From Unio delphinus (Eukaryota > Mollusca > Bivalvia > Unionida > Unionidae): a stretch of DNA of 64,000 nucleotides. Shown here in pieces: positions 1 through 12,569 of the stretch. Location: NCBI GenBank assembly GCA_029339505.1, contig JAQISU010000169.1, positions 5,014,001 through 5,078,000 on the forward strand. Reading direction: 5' to 3'. Position 1 is the first letter of the stretch; every line of letters begins with the position of its first letter. Under the pieces are notes generated by a model. That model was not told where the DNA came from, made no database searches, and saw only the letters and a program-made list of their open reading frames with translations. A program made the position numbers and the translations under genes.

Positions 1-587
1 GAAGCGGCTAATTTTGCCAAAGACCCTATGTGGCATATATTAACATTGCTCTGCATGGTTCTTGAGCTTAGAAGGTTTGATGAGATATAATTTCTGAAGA
101 GATTAGAGACATTCATGGATTATATTTTGATTAGTTGTGACTCAAGAGTTTACATGGCATAAAACAGGTTGATTTGACTTCTTTATTTAAAGTTGATCAT
201 GATATCAATCATGCATCATCTCCCAATGCTAAAATGCCAAAATCTAGTCAACAGAATATCACACGAAATTCAAAAATGGAAGGAAACAAGAATTTTAGTG
301 TCTGGAATCAAGTTGAAATGGACATGAATATGCATTATGCCATTCTGATAAAAATTAATTTTATGAAGAAGTTCCGAAATTTTGCCCAGGTAATCAATAA
401 TCTTAAGCAATTTTGGCAAGCTGTCTGCAACCAAAATCTACTGCCAGGCAGAAATGATTTGAATTTCTCAGTGGACTAAGTATTGGCCATTTTCTATTCT
501 GAATAAAATTCAGGCAGACTCCAGAGGAAACCTGGATCTGGGAATGAGCCAAACCTCCTGAACTGTCCAAAGCTGTTCTGGATACTA
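1..587. other. No recognised feature
   Basis: This is AT-rich sequence. The only long open frame (174-479, +, 101 codons) is low-complexity, has no recognisable domain and has no convincing splice or start context, so it is not called a gene. Confidence 0.5.
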
Positions 588-591
588 CGGA

Positions 592-664
592 CCAGCCCGA
601 GTGGGTACTGAACCCACAACCTTCGGATTATGAGTCTTAAATACACTATCAACTGAGCTACTAT
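592..664 (-). repeat. tRNA-Met(CAT)-like relic, probably a SINE head
   Basis: On the minus strand this reads like an elongator tRNA-Met: TAGCTCAGTTGATAG resembles the A box and D arm, the anticodon loop is ctCATaa, and the T arm is perfect (GTGGG-TTCAGTA-CCCAC). The 5' seven bases (tccatag) do not pair with the 3' seven (ctcgggc), so the acceptor stem is broken. The anticodon stem is also imperfect. It is therefore a pseudogene or the tRNA-derived head of a SINE, not a working tRNA. The sequence continuing towards position 480 could be a SINE body. Confidence 0.6.
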
Positions 665-665
665 G

Positions 666-1470
666 GATCTCCTTTAACTAAACATCTTTTAGTGAAAACA
701 TCAGTCAATACAGTCATCCATCCATTCAGATGAAAATAGCATGAGTTTAAATATGGCCAACATAGTGGCCATAATAGATGTCTGAGGGGTACCAACCGAT
801 TTAAAACAAATCCTATATCAAGAAGTCTTTTAGAAAAAAAATCATGACAATACAACTATCCATTTTGGAAAAGTAACAAGATTTTTAAGATGGCCACTTT
901 GCACAATTTCATAAAGGACCAAACTGACTAAGATTTTTTCCCCAGTGAAAACACTTGTCAAGATGACCTATCCATCATGAGGATATTTCCAAGATGGCAA
1001 CTGTGCCTATTACAGTTTGCTTTTGTACCACCTAGATACCATAAAAGTTCTGTTTGTGAAAGCAGCATGTAAATATCACCAACTCTTAAGAAGAATATTA
1101 TTAACAAAATTTTCATGATGGCCATACTGCATGTCAGATCAAGACCATTTTGATTTTAAGACCAACCAGACATGATAAAAAGCCTCTAGTTGTGAAAACC
1201 TTGTAACAATTTGGCCAGACATTAAGGAGTAACAGAAACAAGATTTTCATAATGGTTGGCTATTATGGCAGTGAGATTATAACAATTTTCATTTTGGACC
1301 AAACAAACATCATAAGAAGTCTTTCATTTAAAACCTCATATCAATACGACCTTCCTTTTGGGTATTTAAAATGGCCACTATAGTGGCCATATGGACCTTG
1401 TTAATTTAGAATCAAGTAGCCATCGTAAGAAGTCTGTTAGTGAAACTTTATGTGAAATTAAGTATCCATT
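666..1470. repeat. Degenerate tandem array, units about 105-137 bp
   Basis: Related blocks recur about six times. Each has an 'aagatggcc...gtggccat' core, then 'gacca(a)c...acatcataagaagtct..tagtgaaaac' and 'caagattttcaagatgg'. Cores lie near 751, 888, 993, 1117, 1245 and 1368. The unit at 1371-1390 holds a perfect 20-bp palindrome. The same unit forms arrays at 15270-16150 and 54545-54885, so this is a dispersed satellite-like family. No coding potential is seen. Confidence 0.7.
1371..1390. repeat. Perfect 20-bp palindrome in array unit
   Basis: ATGGCCACTATAGTGGCCAT equals its own reverse complement. Diverged versions occur in other units of the array, for example near 755 (atggccaacatagtggccat). 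Confidence 0.9.
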
Positions 1471-1523
1471 CAGAAGGAATATATATTTTAAAAAATTAAG
1501 AAAACAATGAAGTTGTGGATTCC

Positions 1524-1598
1524 TTTTCCACCATTTATACTGGCTCTATATATATAACCTATCTTGTGCTGAAAAACCCTATAACAACAACAACTGAA
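1524..1598 (+). mobile_element. SINE1 3' end fragment
   Basis: It matches the 3' end of the SINE1 family defined by the copies at 28616 and 39178: 'ccaccatttatactgg', then 'aacctatcttgtgctga', then a (caa)-rich tail. The tRNA-derived head is absent, so this is a truncated relic. Confidence 0.6.
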
Positions 1599-1599
1599 A

Positions 1600-3423
1600 T
1601 GGGAATTTGCTTCTTTTTTTAAAAAAAAAACAACTGAATCTGTTAAAGTATTAACCTAATTTATCTGGTATAAAAATTTGGTTCCCTAAAAAGTTTATTC
1701 TGACATTCAAATGCTTGAAAATACTGTAACATACTATACATGTTACTTAAGTTATGATACATGTATATTTAAACTTATTCTTTGTATGTTTGTTGTGTTA
1801 GTACTGCTTTCATAAAATAAATAAATGTCATGGCTTGTCTATATTATTACAAGGAATAATTCCATTTGGACACCTTCTTCTTGGAGAAAGTTCATGGTCA
1901 TGTCACAGGAAATTCCTGAATGCTAGTTATCCGACACAAGGAAGGAAATCATTATTGACACAAAGCAGTCAGTGAGAGGTTTTCTAGGACAGGACATATA
2001 ACAATAGTAATTGATTGATATCCAGCAGCTTGCAAAAAAACGACACTTAAGTAAAAATGTCATTCTTGAAATAATACTCTTTACGTCATTGATTTGTCAA
2101 AAAAAGTGATTTTTTAAAAAAATGGGATGGAAAAATGAATATAAACCAACCAATTACTTATATAAACAATAACTGGTACCTAACATCACAATAAACAGGT
2201 TGATCTGTGCACCATGTTATAAGCCCTGTTTTGAAACAATACCATATATAACTCTGGTTTCCCCAAGAATTTTCATTTTTTATTTTGTTAAATTTGATAA
2301 TTGATAAAATCAACAATAAATATGTGTGTAAAATAAACCAATTATCAATATGCACTATCATATAAACACAAAATTTATTTCATCAAAACAGGAAAGAGAG
2401 TAAGAATCCTATTTTGTGCAATTTCACTTGCATCCTCTCTTGGTACTTTTAAAAGAGTATCAACACGAAGCTATTCTTTGATTTATTATTCCTGGATGAT
2501 GTGCTTGGTGCTGCTGCCTACTAATTACGCTTAAATATAAACTTTTATTCTTCATGCCATGCAATTTTAAGACTGGATGTGAACTATATATTTCGAAATA
2601 AATTAAAGTAAACCATATATACTGATATTTAATTATTTTTATTTGATGTTACTTTTCACTAAAACTATCTTAAGCTAGATGAAAACGTTTCATGGATGCT
2701 TCCTGACAACACATTTAGAATGAAACTATGAACACATGAGGATAGCTCTTAAAACCGTCAAGACATGTGATAACAGTAATTTATTGTCAAAGAACCCACT
2801 GATTTACTGTGGCTCATCTATTGCTAAAACACAATTCAGGATTTAGTCATTAGGCAGTAACCAAGAATGCTAAATGATATTTCAACAGCTTCCGTAGCTT
2901 CAATGCATTTAGATATTTCTTGTGTCTAGGCTTACAACTGCCAAAGGAAAACCATGCAAAGGTTGTAATAATGATAAAATTTTATCATAAAATTGAAGGT
3001 TATAATGCAATAATTTGCAACATAAAATTGTTAATGCCCACATTTTCTGATGGTTTATGCAAACAGGGCAATGAAGGTCAAAACTCATGGATATCAAATA
3101 AATGATAGAACTGATTTGTCAATTTTCTACAGCTATTGACTTTCTGGAGTGGGGTACAGGAATCATAAAACTCATTAATGCCAGCGATGCTTGTTTGTTG
3201 ATCCATTATGGAACAGACTGATTCCAGTTCTGACCCACAATTTGTCTACAGAATCAACTTACTATTTATGTATTAAAAAAAATGAATAAGACACATAATA
3301 TAATTACTGGTACACAATTTAAAATATAAAAATATGCTATATAGTTTTAATCTGCACTGGTAATATTTCAATGACAAAGCAACTGTTGAGTCTTCTTAAT
3401 CCGGAATAATTACTGTATATACA
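1600..3423. other. No recognised feature
   Basis: AT-rich single-copy-looking sequence. Short overlapping open frames on both strands around 2909-3105 shadow each other and show no domain. Confidence 0.5.
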
Positions 3424-3622
3424 CGCTTAGCATTAATGTTAGGACTGGTCAACCTGGTGTCAGGATAATGTGACTGTGTGGCACATCATGTTACACGTCT
3501 CAGCAGCTTAATGCCCCAGTGCTAGACAAACTGTATAAACTTCCAAACTGCAAACAATGTAGCAATATGAGTGATTTTTTTTTTACAGTTACATTAAAAA
3601 AATCCAAATCACACACACATCT
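3424..3622 (+). mobile_element. SINE2 fragment, 5' truncated
   Basis: It carries the SINE2 body: 'attaatgttaggactgg', 'ggataatgtgactg', 'catcatgttacacgtct' and 'atgccccagtgctaga'. It ends in the family 3' end 'aaatccaaatcacacacaca'. The tRNA-like head (A and B boxes) is missing. It defines the same CA-rich terminus as the copies at 48966 and 60830. Confidence 0.75.
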
Positions 3623-3625
3623 ATG

Positions 3626-4436
3626 TCATACATTTTCTAAGGCCCATTATTACAAAACTTTTTGCAGATATTTCGATGGATGTTTGTGCTTTAAAATAAG
3701 CACAGCACTACCTTTTCATGAATTTACAAGACAAGCCTTATCATTTTGAAATGTGCTCTATATGTATGACCATTCATGAACTTAAGAACTTTTTTTTCAT
3801 TTGGTGTAGTCCATACAACTGAATAATCTAGGTAACTGGCATCTAGGTTTACTGTAGTTGCATAAAAAAGTACCATTACCTCAACTATGCAACATTTTTA
3901 AAAATCTGGTGAGGACATGTTTTTCGAAAAATGGGACAGCAAACCAATCTATATCTTAACAAGAATCGTTCATAATGGGAATACAATACAAAAATGTAAA
4001 GTTCTTTATCTCAGACTCAACATGCCCAGACTGTATCTACAGATTTAGTTTCACTGGGTTTTTTCTCCTATATACATTGCATGAGATGAAAGCTGAAGAA
4101 GTCCATTTAAATGATCAAGTTAAGCTTTGTGCATTCATCAATTACAAAAATAATGATTTTTTAAAACAAATAATGCTTCATTGGAAGCTATATTACATAT
4201 TTAGTAATAAATAGTCTGCTAGCATCAAATCTGAACCAATTGATCATGATTTTATTGATATATGCTATTATTTACTGGCATATTAGCACATTTTATGCTA
4301 TATTTGCATAATGAAAATGGAATTTAACATAAAAATGTGATAATATAAAAAAAATTTTAAAATGAAACAACAATTTAAATAAATTAGAAAATATTTTTTT
4401 ATTTATGTTTTCCAATTTCATTGTTTTTGTCATTTG
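3626..4436. other. No recognised feature
   Basis: AT-rich sequence; the 79-codon frame at 3975-4214 shows no domain. Confidence 0.5.
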
Positions 4437-4515
4437 TTTTTCTGTAGTGTAATCATATCATTATAGATAGTGTAAAGCGCTTTGAGCTTTTAAAGATTAA
4501 GTGCTATGCAAAGTC

Positions 4516-4550
<35 letters not shown>
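4437..4550 (+). mobile_element. LINE 3' tail with (ATT)n, CR1/L2-like family
   Basis: The 3' end 'catatcattata..gtgtaaagcgctttgag..aaagattaagtgctatgcaaagtcctc' runs into (ATT)n. The same tail ends the coding LINE relic at 50870-51401 and recurs at 30330-30411. It is therefore a severely 5'-truncated copy of that LINE, with only the 3' UTR and its microsatellite tail left. Confidence 0.75.
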
Positions 4551-4551
<1 letters not shown>

Positions 4552-4868
4552 CAAATATTTACAAAGGATGCATTAGTGTGTGACAGCATCTACACACCAT
4601 ATAAATTGCAAACAAAAAGGCAGGAAGATGAAAGAAAATAATATACAAGGTTAACGGAAGATATATTTAAAATAGACTTAACAAGTACTCTTGACCAACA
4701 ATAAAAAACATGTTACTTGATTGAATTCAGTAAAACTTTGCCAACGATAAATCGTTTAGATATAAATTTATTACAAAAAAACTTTTGTTTTTAAGTCATA
4801 ATGAACATTGGCCTTTTAATCACCAAAACAATAGGCTTTATTTTTACCCTAAGTATAGGTCATCCTTG

Positions 4869-4903
<35 letters not shown>
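4869..4903. repeat. (CA)n microsatellite
   Basis: About 16 uninterrupted CA units after a short CG-containing lead-in. Confidence 0.95.
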
Positions 4904-4905
<2 letters not shown>

Positions 4906-6059
4906 AATAATATATCAATTTATACAAAACAGTCAAGTTTTTTATTTATAATAATAATACTGTTTGCCTAGTGGGATACTCTGCTGTTACTTATGAAACT
5001 GTTTTGGTTCATTCTGTCAGTAAGTGATTTAGCAGAAGGACCCCAGCTAAGACTGGGCTGTCCAACAAAGGTTGGGATGACAGCGGCAACTGCATGGACT
5101 TATCCAATGGTTTAGTTGGAATACACCATATAGCATTGACATTAGATTCTTGTGTGATAAACGGAATGGAATGAAGTGAATGCCCTAGTCGGACTGCTTT
5201 ATTTAGAGTAAGAAATACACAGCTGCACAGACACTCCCATGTCCATTGAAGTCACTAAGCATTCAGGCAGGGATGGCAGTGGTTTCTACAGAAATAGGTG
5301 TGCTGTTGCAATCAGCTCCAAAGTAGAACAGTTGAACAAAAGACGCTGCACATGACAGCTGGGACTGTTTTGATTGGTTGGCAAGTGATGTATTAATACA
5401 TCTCCTGCATATTAATGAAGATTATTTGTAGGAATGGTAGTGTGTGGGTCACTTATTGCTGTGAGTAAACAATGCATAAGCAAGCACTTAAGCAACAATT
5501 TATACACAACAAAACACAGATCTGTGTGTCATTGAAAAACACAATTAGCTTCCACTTCCTCAGCATGATATAGCATCAATATCTAAAAATTGCTGTTAAA
5601 ACCCAATCCATCCAGCATTTTTAGACAACATTAATTTGTAAACCACCAGAAAAAAGTGTAGTATTTAAACGAGAAAGAATACTTTGAGAATTACTTTTAA
5701 AGAATCCTAATTCAAACTTTTGGAATAATTAACAGTTATTCATGAGAAACATGGAAAGTAAGACATAGATAAAGAAATGGTGAATAAAATAAACATGAAT
5801 TACAGATTTGATTGTCTACTTTTTGTTTTCTTTTTATTAATGAAAAAATCCAACAGATTTAATTTATACACATAATTGCACAAATTGTACAATAATCCTT
5901 TTCTTCAATAAATATTTATTTGAAAATTGATGAAACCAATAGTTTGTTTTATAATGTGCAAGTACCCTACTTAGAGGTTTGATTTAAATATTGTCTACAA
6001 TGATAATTTAAAGCTTTGTATTCAAATAATTCATGAAACTGAAGAAAAAAATGAACAAT
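4904..6059. other. No recognised feature
   Basis: A slightly less AT-rich patch (5030-5400) has no detectable reading frame, RT motif or tRNA-like box. Confidence 0.45.
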
Positions 6060-6097
6060 GCTACTATAATGAATGCTGCATTTTGTTAATGGATTTC

Positions 6098-6900
6098 ATA
6101 TGATCCTGTTTGCCTGAAATTAATGCCAGTTTAATTCAAATCATAGCTGTATTTGGCCCATACAAACAGTAATCAAAATAGTGATGTTTATTTTTTGTTT
6201 CTTAAAACATAAAATGCCATATTTTGTTACTGTGAAATTATACACTAGTATTATATATTTGATTAAAATGACAGCTGGTCTAAGTTCTGCATTTTGTCTT
6301 AATTTGTCAGCTCATTAGTTGTGAGCACAAACAAGAACATGTATAAAATTTGCATATGTTAGATGGTAACACGGGGTCTTCATAACTTTAATGTGTGGGT
6401 GTGCTTCTTGTTATTATTTATATGATCCTGTTTGCCTGAAAGCCAATATATTTGAAATCAGAGAAGATTAGAATAAAGATAATAAATGCAACTTTAAATG
6501 ATCGGTTAATGAAAAATGCAAAATAGTCATGTTTTTACGTTTCTTTCTTGGCTGCTGAGAACATCATTCCTCAATGTACTTCTTCCATATTTAGCTACTT
6601 TTCGTCCAAATATTCGGATTACTTCTAAAGTATGCATGAAAATGCTACCAAAAAAAAAAAAAAAGAGTAAAAACATAATATGGCACATACAAATAGTAAT
6701 CAACAAATGAAACTAAATTTTGTTTTAAAAAAACAACATAAAATGTCATTTTATGTTACTCTGAAGTGACATCCTCAAATTGTATAGCCACAAAATGGCA
6801 GCTGGTCTACGTTACGCCTTTTACCTTCATTTTTTGCTTGCTTGTGATAAGCATAAATGAGCACATGTATATAATTTGCAAAGGTATTAGATCGTTACAA
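6098..6900. repeat. Diverged direct duplication
   Basis: Two blocks align in the same order. 6098-6372 has 'tatgatcctgtttgcctgaa', 'catacaaacagtaatcaa', 'aaaacataaaatg', 'gacagctggtcta', 'gagcacaa..acatgtataaaatttgca'. 6419-6900 has 'tatgatcctgtttgcctgaa', 'catacaaatagtaatcaa', 'aacaacataaaatg', 'ggcagctggtcta', 'gagcacatgtatataatttgca'. The second block carries extra sequence after its first motif. It could be an old tandem duplication or two copies of an unknown repeat. Confidence 0.65.
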
Positions 6901-9536
6901 AAAGTATCTTCTGTCATCAAATCAGATGTGTTGCTAGTTTCTGATGACATTAAAGAAGTGGCAATCTGGCAAAATTTGACTTATTGATTGAACACTTACT
7001 TAAGATAAATATTAAAAAAACTGTTTAATTTCACCATGTTTCATTATATCACCTGTACACATGTTGCACCTGATATATAGTTGATATGGAATAACAATAA
7101 GAAATACTCTTATTAAAAAAAAACTTAATTTACTGCAAATATGGGGGCTGTTCATTGTTATAACTAAGCTCAATGAGGGCTGAGTGCAAAATACTTAAGT
7201 GTGTAAAACCTTTCATTTATTTTAAAGACTGACAGCATTTAATGAAAACAAATTTTATTTGCATTTTCAACAGACAACTTTATCACCAATTTTATTATCA
7301 AGAAATCAGTACTGCAATTAAAATACAGCAGTGATAATGATTTATGTCCCTAGAATATATATAAAAGTCTATTAGAATATAAAAAGCCTAACCTGATTTT
7401 CCTGAAATTGTTCGCCTACAGCGGGCAATTTGATTATGATGAATATTACCAGGATGTGATAAATAATTCAATATTATACAGTGATTATTGGTCATTCACT
7501 CTAACTCATTGTTTACCAATTGGAAACAAAATAAACACGCCATGCTGTATGTAGACAATAGTGCTGTACTAATTCTATACCTCAATCCATACAACAGACA
7601 CTTGTTGTTGTGATAATATTCACGTGGTATCCAAAAACCAATACTATATTAAACTGATAGAAGCAAATGTGTGAACAGCCAGAAAATCTACTGAAGAAAG
7701 AATCCAATGCAAGGGTTTTTGGATCAGCCAATCAGCAGCTAGCATCAGTATGTGAATCTGGTATGAAAGAGGCAGTGTCAGCTTCTGAAGCTGTTAGGAA
7801 TTGTGGATACCAACCATTAAATTCACTTCTTTATGCTGCATCATAACAAGCCGTTTGTACCACTACATTTCTATCACACCTGTTTGGTGGTATCAGCATG
7901 CCAACTAACAAGGACCATTATGTCACACCAATCTAATGCAGTACTAGACATGAGAAATTACTAATGCTGAGACTTCACTGATTGCAATTTTATCTATCTT
8001 GCAACCACTTTTTCATTGATGGATTAAATCTGACTGCATTAAATAGGTATGTATTTTTGCTTTCTGCCAGGTATCAACTGTGTTGAAAGTTCCTTTATCT
8101 GCATTATTTAGATGTTTACTTTTTATTAATAGAAAAAAGCTAAGACTATTTTATCATGGCACTATACTGGTGTTTCCTTCACTCTTGAAGTTTAGTTTTA
8201 ATGTCTTTTCAGTGTCTTAATGCTTCCAAAATAAAAAATTGAAATATTTGATTTTTGCAAACTTTTCAGTTGTCTGATCTTGCGATAAATATTTTCCATG
8301 TACCAAACAGATTAATTTGTAAAGTACAATAATCATGCAATAACAATTGACTTGAATTGTCACATCCAGTAAAGATTACAAAAGTTTACATTTATGAAAA
8401 AAATGAGGGACCTAATATTTTAAATATGTGCTACTGCTGTAACTTAAACACAATCTTCTATCAGAACTTTTACTACATGATGGCACATTCAATTGTTATG
8501 TACTAATTTCACCTATAAAATGTCATAATGTATGATATAATGAATGATAATACTCAGGTACTGGTCAAATCACAACTAAGCATAAAAGCTTAACAAAGCT
8601 CAACTCTTGTAATGGTTGACTGGAATCAACCAAATACAAAAGTATTATAACTTGCACATGTAATATACTTTAAATTTATAAAACAAGTAATTGAATATGA
8701 TTTATATGAAATCCAGTGTTGAATATCCTCTTCATACCATTTAATCATAGATAAATAAGAGTGCCCAGATTGCAAATACATTCTGCTTACATCCAGCCTT
8801 CAACTGTTCAATGCCTACATCAAGTCCAAAAACAGATATGATTAGCCAGACTGATTGGTTTGAGTAAAATCTATGAAGATGTGTGATCCAGATACCATGG
8901 ACCAGTTCCAGATCATGACCATGTACTCTTGGTAGCAAAAGATATTAATATACATTTTTAAAAACCAGAAATATTAAAATTAAATTTTTTTAAGACTGTA
9001 TCTGATAGTTACTAGATTTAATGAGTCTTCATAGATCTTTAAAAAATATTAATTTTTATGCCTCAAGAAATCACTATATTCCATATAAAAGTTGCTTAAT
9101 AGTCTGATACAATACTAGTACACCAGGCTGAACGTCCATGTTCAATTAGTTTATCATATTTTGTCATGAGTAGTATGCAAATAACAGCAAGTAATTTTGA
9201 TGCAGATCTACTGTCACAGAATAAACCAGCCAATCAGAGTTTGTGTTGACTCTCCTATCTACGAGTTTAACTTGATAGCAATGAGATCTGCATCACCTGA
9301 CCAAGAGTGGATCATAAATGAGCAAACCAGAAACATGTTACTTACTAACCAAAAAACAAATTCAGAGTTACTATATTCTAATCTATAGCTATTATATGGT
9401 TAGAGTAAAGGCTTCAACAAATTCATTTACTCCAGAAAAATCCGTTTTCAAAACAATGCTGATATAATGTGTTAATTTTACTATGTTAAGATTATCACAT
9501 GATCTCCAGTTGCAATCAGCATCGATTTTACCAAAG
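6901..9536. other. No recognised feature
   Basis: AT-rich, no domain-bearing open frame on either strand and no repeat family that could be matched within the window. Confidence 0.5.
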
Positions 9537-9690
9537 CAGGATACTTTAAATTTATGTTCCTCTTCCTCTACATTAAATTTATCCTCTTCCTTAAATTGAG
9601 CTTCCTCTTTGTTTTAAAATTATCAAGTTCCTTAAACGTATCTTCACTTCCTCAACTTCAATTTATCCTCCTCTTAAAGCATTGGTGCTG
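9537..9690. repeat. Degenerate CTTCCT/TTAAATTTATCC repeat
   Basis: Pyrimidine blocks ('cctcttcctc', 'cctcttcctta', 'cttcctcttt', 'cttcctcaact') alternate with 'ttaaatttatc', giving a loosely periodic low-complexity stretch. Confidence 0.4.
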
Positions 9691-12204
9691 TAGAAATTTA
9701 AAGTTTAAGGAAATGCAAATATCTACATAGGAAATTTCCTCTGTGCAACCTAATACATATATCTACAGTAAAAATTGTCTTGACCTGTACCTTTGTCCCC
9801 AAAAGCTTTGAATTGTTTAAGTTTCATTAATGCTATATGGCTTGCGCTCAAGAATTCACAAACTAGCTAATGCTATTACATTAGCAAAGAAAAAATGTTA
9901 CGAAAAAGTCTATAACAAAATATTATGGCTTAGCCATCAATAGTTCAAATCCCTGACATCACAAATGTATAATAAATAATTATCGCTTCAAACCACTGTG
10001 AATAAAAAAAATCTTTTCTGCAGCTAACACAGTATGAAACTTTGGAATTCTTTATTGATCCTATCCAACACTTTTCTAACATGCAAATATGAAGAAAAAA
10101 ATTCAGAAACACAAAACTCAGCCACTTTTATCATCACATCTAATGAACTGATAATGAAACATAACAAAAACATTTAAAAATACACAATAAACTAAAGAGA
10201 TAATTAGTATACGGTAGGCTGTGGCTTAAGCTGCACTTTACTTGCAGTATATCAAATTAAAATGTATTTCTGTTAACTATTTTCTGTGTGATACCTTTCT
10301 TCAAGGTTTTTGTGTTTGCTGAACTTGTGTACCAAGAAAACTATCACTTTTCACATAAAATTACATTAACAAATGAATTTACAATATGCAGAACTAATGT
10401 AAAACACACATAGCTAGATAAATTGTAGACCCAACCTGGTACTATATTCTCAAAACACAACTGGGTACAGTGCTGACCCTGGCATATATTTTTCAAATAA
10501 AACTGAGTGCAGTGTCCACCCAGGTCAACACTGATTTTATAAGTTGACATAGTTTAACTATTTACAATTTTTCAAATCTCTTATAGTCACATTCATCAGA
10601 ATCCACATATGAACAAATTTCCTGCTTCTGATAATAGCGAAATCCCAAATAAAATATTTCTGCTGGTTCCAAAGTTGTTTTTAAAGTCTTGCAAATTCAC
10701 TTTGTATACTTTTTTCTCACAATGTTGTGTACACATTAATATTTTTGCTAGTAAACCCCCAGTTTAATGTACCATCTCTAAGTCCTGACTGGTTTGATCC
10801 TCTTTCCTAGAAGGGCTTTACTTCAATATCTAGTGCATTCAACTGGGTCACTGTGACCTCTTTCTGACTGTTTAGTCCAAGAGTGCTGCTCTTCAATTCC
10901 AATATCATTTTACAATAGCAAGTGATTGGCATGAATCAACACTGTGCAGCTTATGAGTATTGCAAGCATGCAACTCATACTGTGCCAGGTTAGGTCCAAT
11001 ATCACTGATATAATATGGTCTAGTTCATTTGATTTGGAATTTTTTTTATTTTTCAACACATACTTTCATATTGTGTAGCAAAACATATTGACTCAGGAAG
11101 AAGTTTGGCACTGCTTCTTTACTGTCATAATATCCTTGTGTTGTCTCTGCTTTCTTTGTATGTGTGTTATCTTGTGCTGCTTTATGCAAAACATCAAGTG
11201 CAACGTTTGGAAATACATGTATTCAGATGCAGATTTAGATACTATGGATCAAGTTTAGCATCGAAAGAAAGACAAATGACATGTCCAAAAACAAGTTCAT
11301 GGCATTCAGAATGGTGTAAATAAATGATCACATATTTACACTTTTTACACGAAATATACACTTAATAATAAGTTTTATTTGTAAAGGTCCACAGTGTTCT
11401 GTTTAGTTTACTATTTTAGTTAAACAGGCCTTTGGTTTGCACAAAAAGTTGAAAGTGCTTGAAACACACCCAATCATCAATTAGCATTGTCTGTTGCTTT
11501 CATCTTCTTTTCCATTGTCAGTAAAACTTGGAATGAGGATAAAGGTAATTCCATTTTAATGTGTTCTTTTATTCTCACATATCTAAGCTTAGACAGTTAG
11601 GTGAATACTGAAGTAATCGAATGTGAAGTTAGACTGGCCCTTTAAGACTCCAAAAGAGGGCTTGATTCAGTTCTAGATGTATAGACAATTTCCAGGATGC
11701 AATGAACAATATAATGGTTTTAACAATACATGAAAGAATATTTCATAGAAAGGTCAAATTGATGTATAAAGTATCCAGAAATGCCATTCTGTCTATCTAA
11801 GCAATATCTTTCATCAGAGATGCTGATGGTACTCCAACTTTAAGGTCCATAAGAAGTAAAAATTTCATTATACCAAAGCCAAAGTGATGTAAGGTAGGCT
11901 GAGCATTTCTTCTTTTTATAATCAATGTCTCAAATGGATGACATCTTTAGACAATTGAACAATTCTAGTACAATAAATAACATCTGCTTTTCTGTCATTT
12001 TACATCATTTTCACAGCTGAATTTTTCAATGCATGATGATATTTTATATTTTATATATGTTTATGTGTTCACAGATGCCTTTGCATTTGTCTCAGATTTG
12101 ATATTTTGACTTTTAAAATCAATAAATTATTTAATTTCAAGCCAATGTTTTTCTTCACATCATGTTGTATAAACTGAATATGTTATACATGTACATAACA
12201 GATT
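9691..12204. other. No recognised feature
   Basis: AT-rich; the 72-codon frame at 11105-11323 and others show no domain. Confidence 0.5.
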
Positions 12205-12263
12205 GAAGGCCTCAAGACAGATTAGTTCTGCAACTAATTGAGTTACTTTCTATAAATAAAGTC

Positions 12264-12317
<54 letters not shown>
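12205..12317 (+). mobile_element. LINE 3' tail plus (ATT)n, same family as 43855-47289
   Basis: 'ggcctcaagacaga...ctaattgagttac..tctataaataaag' matches the end of the LINE at 47210-47289 ('gacctcaagagaga...ctaatgagtcaccctctataaataaag'). Both run into an (ATT)n tail, here about 17 units. It contains AATAAA. This is a 5'-truncated copy of that LINE family. Confidence 0.75.
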
Positions 12318-12569
12318 GGTCCAAGTGATAAATCTTACTTGAAAAATTAGGGCACTGTCATGTCTGTTAGGTGACTTTGATCAGTTGTCATAATTTGATG
12401 AATTTAGTTGTGCAATCCAAAATAAAATTTGAAACTGTTTGAATACACCTACCAGTACACAAGTATATTTACCATGCAAAGTAATGAAAAAAAAGTAAGG
12501 AATATCATGAAAGATCTGCAAAATCTAAGTTCTTATATAAGTCACTTAAGATTCTGGACCCTGAACATG

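Noticed and set aside
174..479. 101-codon plus-strand open frame
   Set aside because: Low-complexity translation with no domain, in AT-rich DNA where frames of this size arise by chance.
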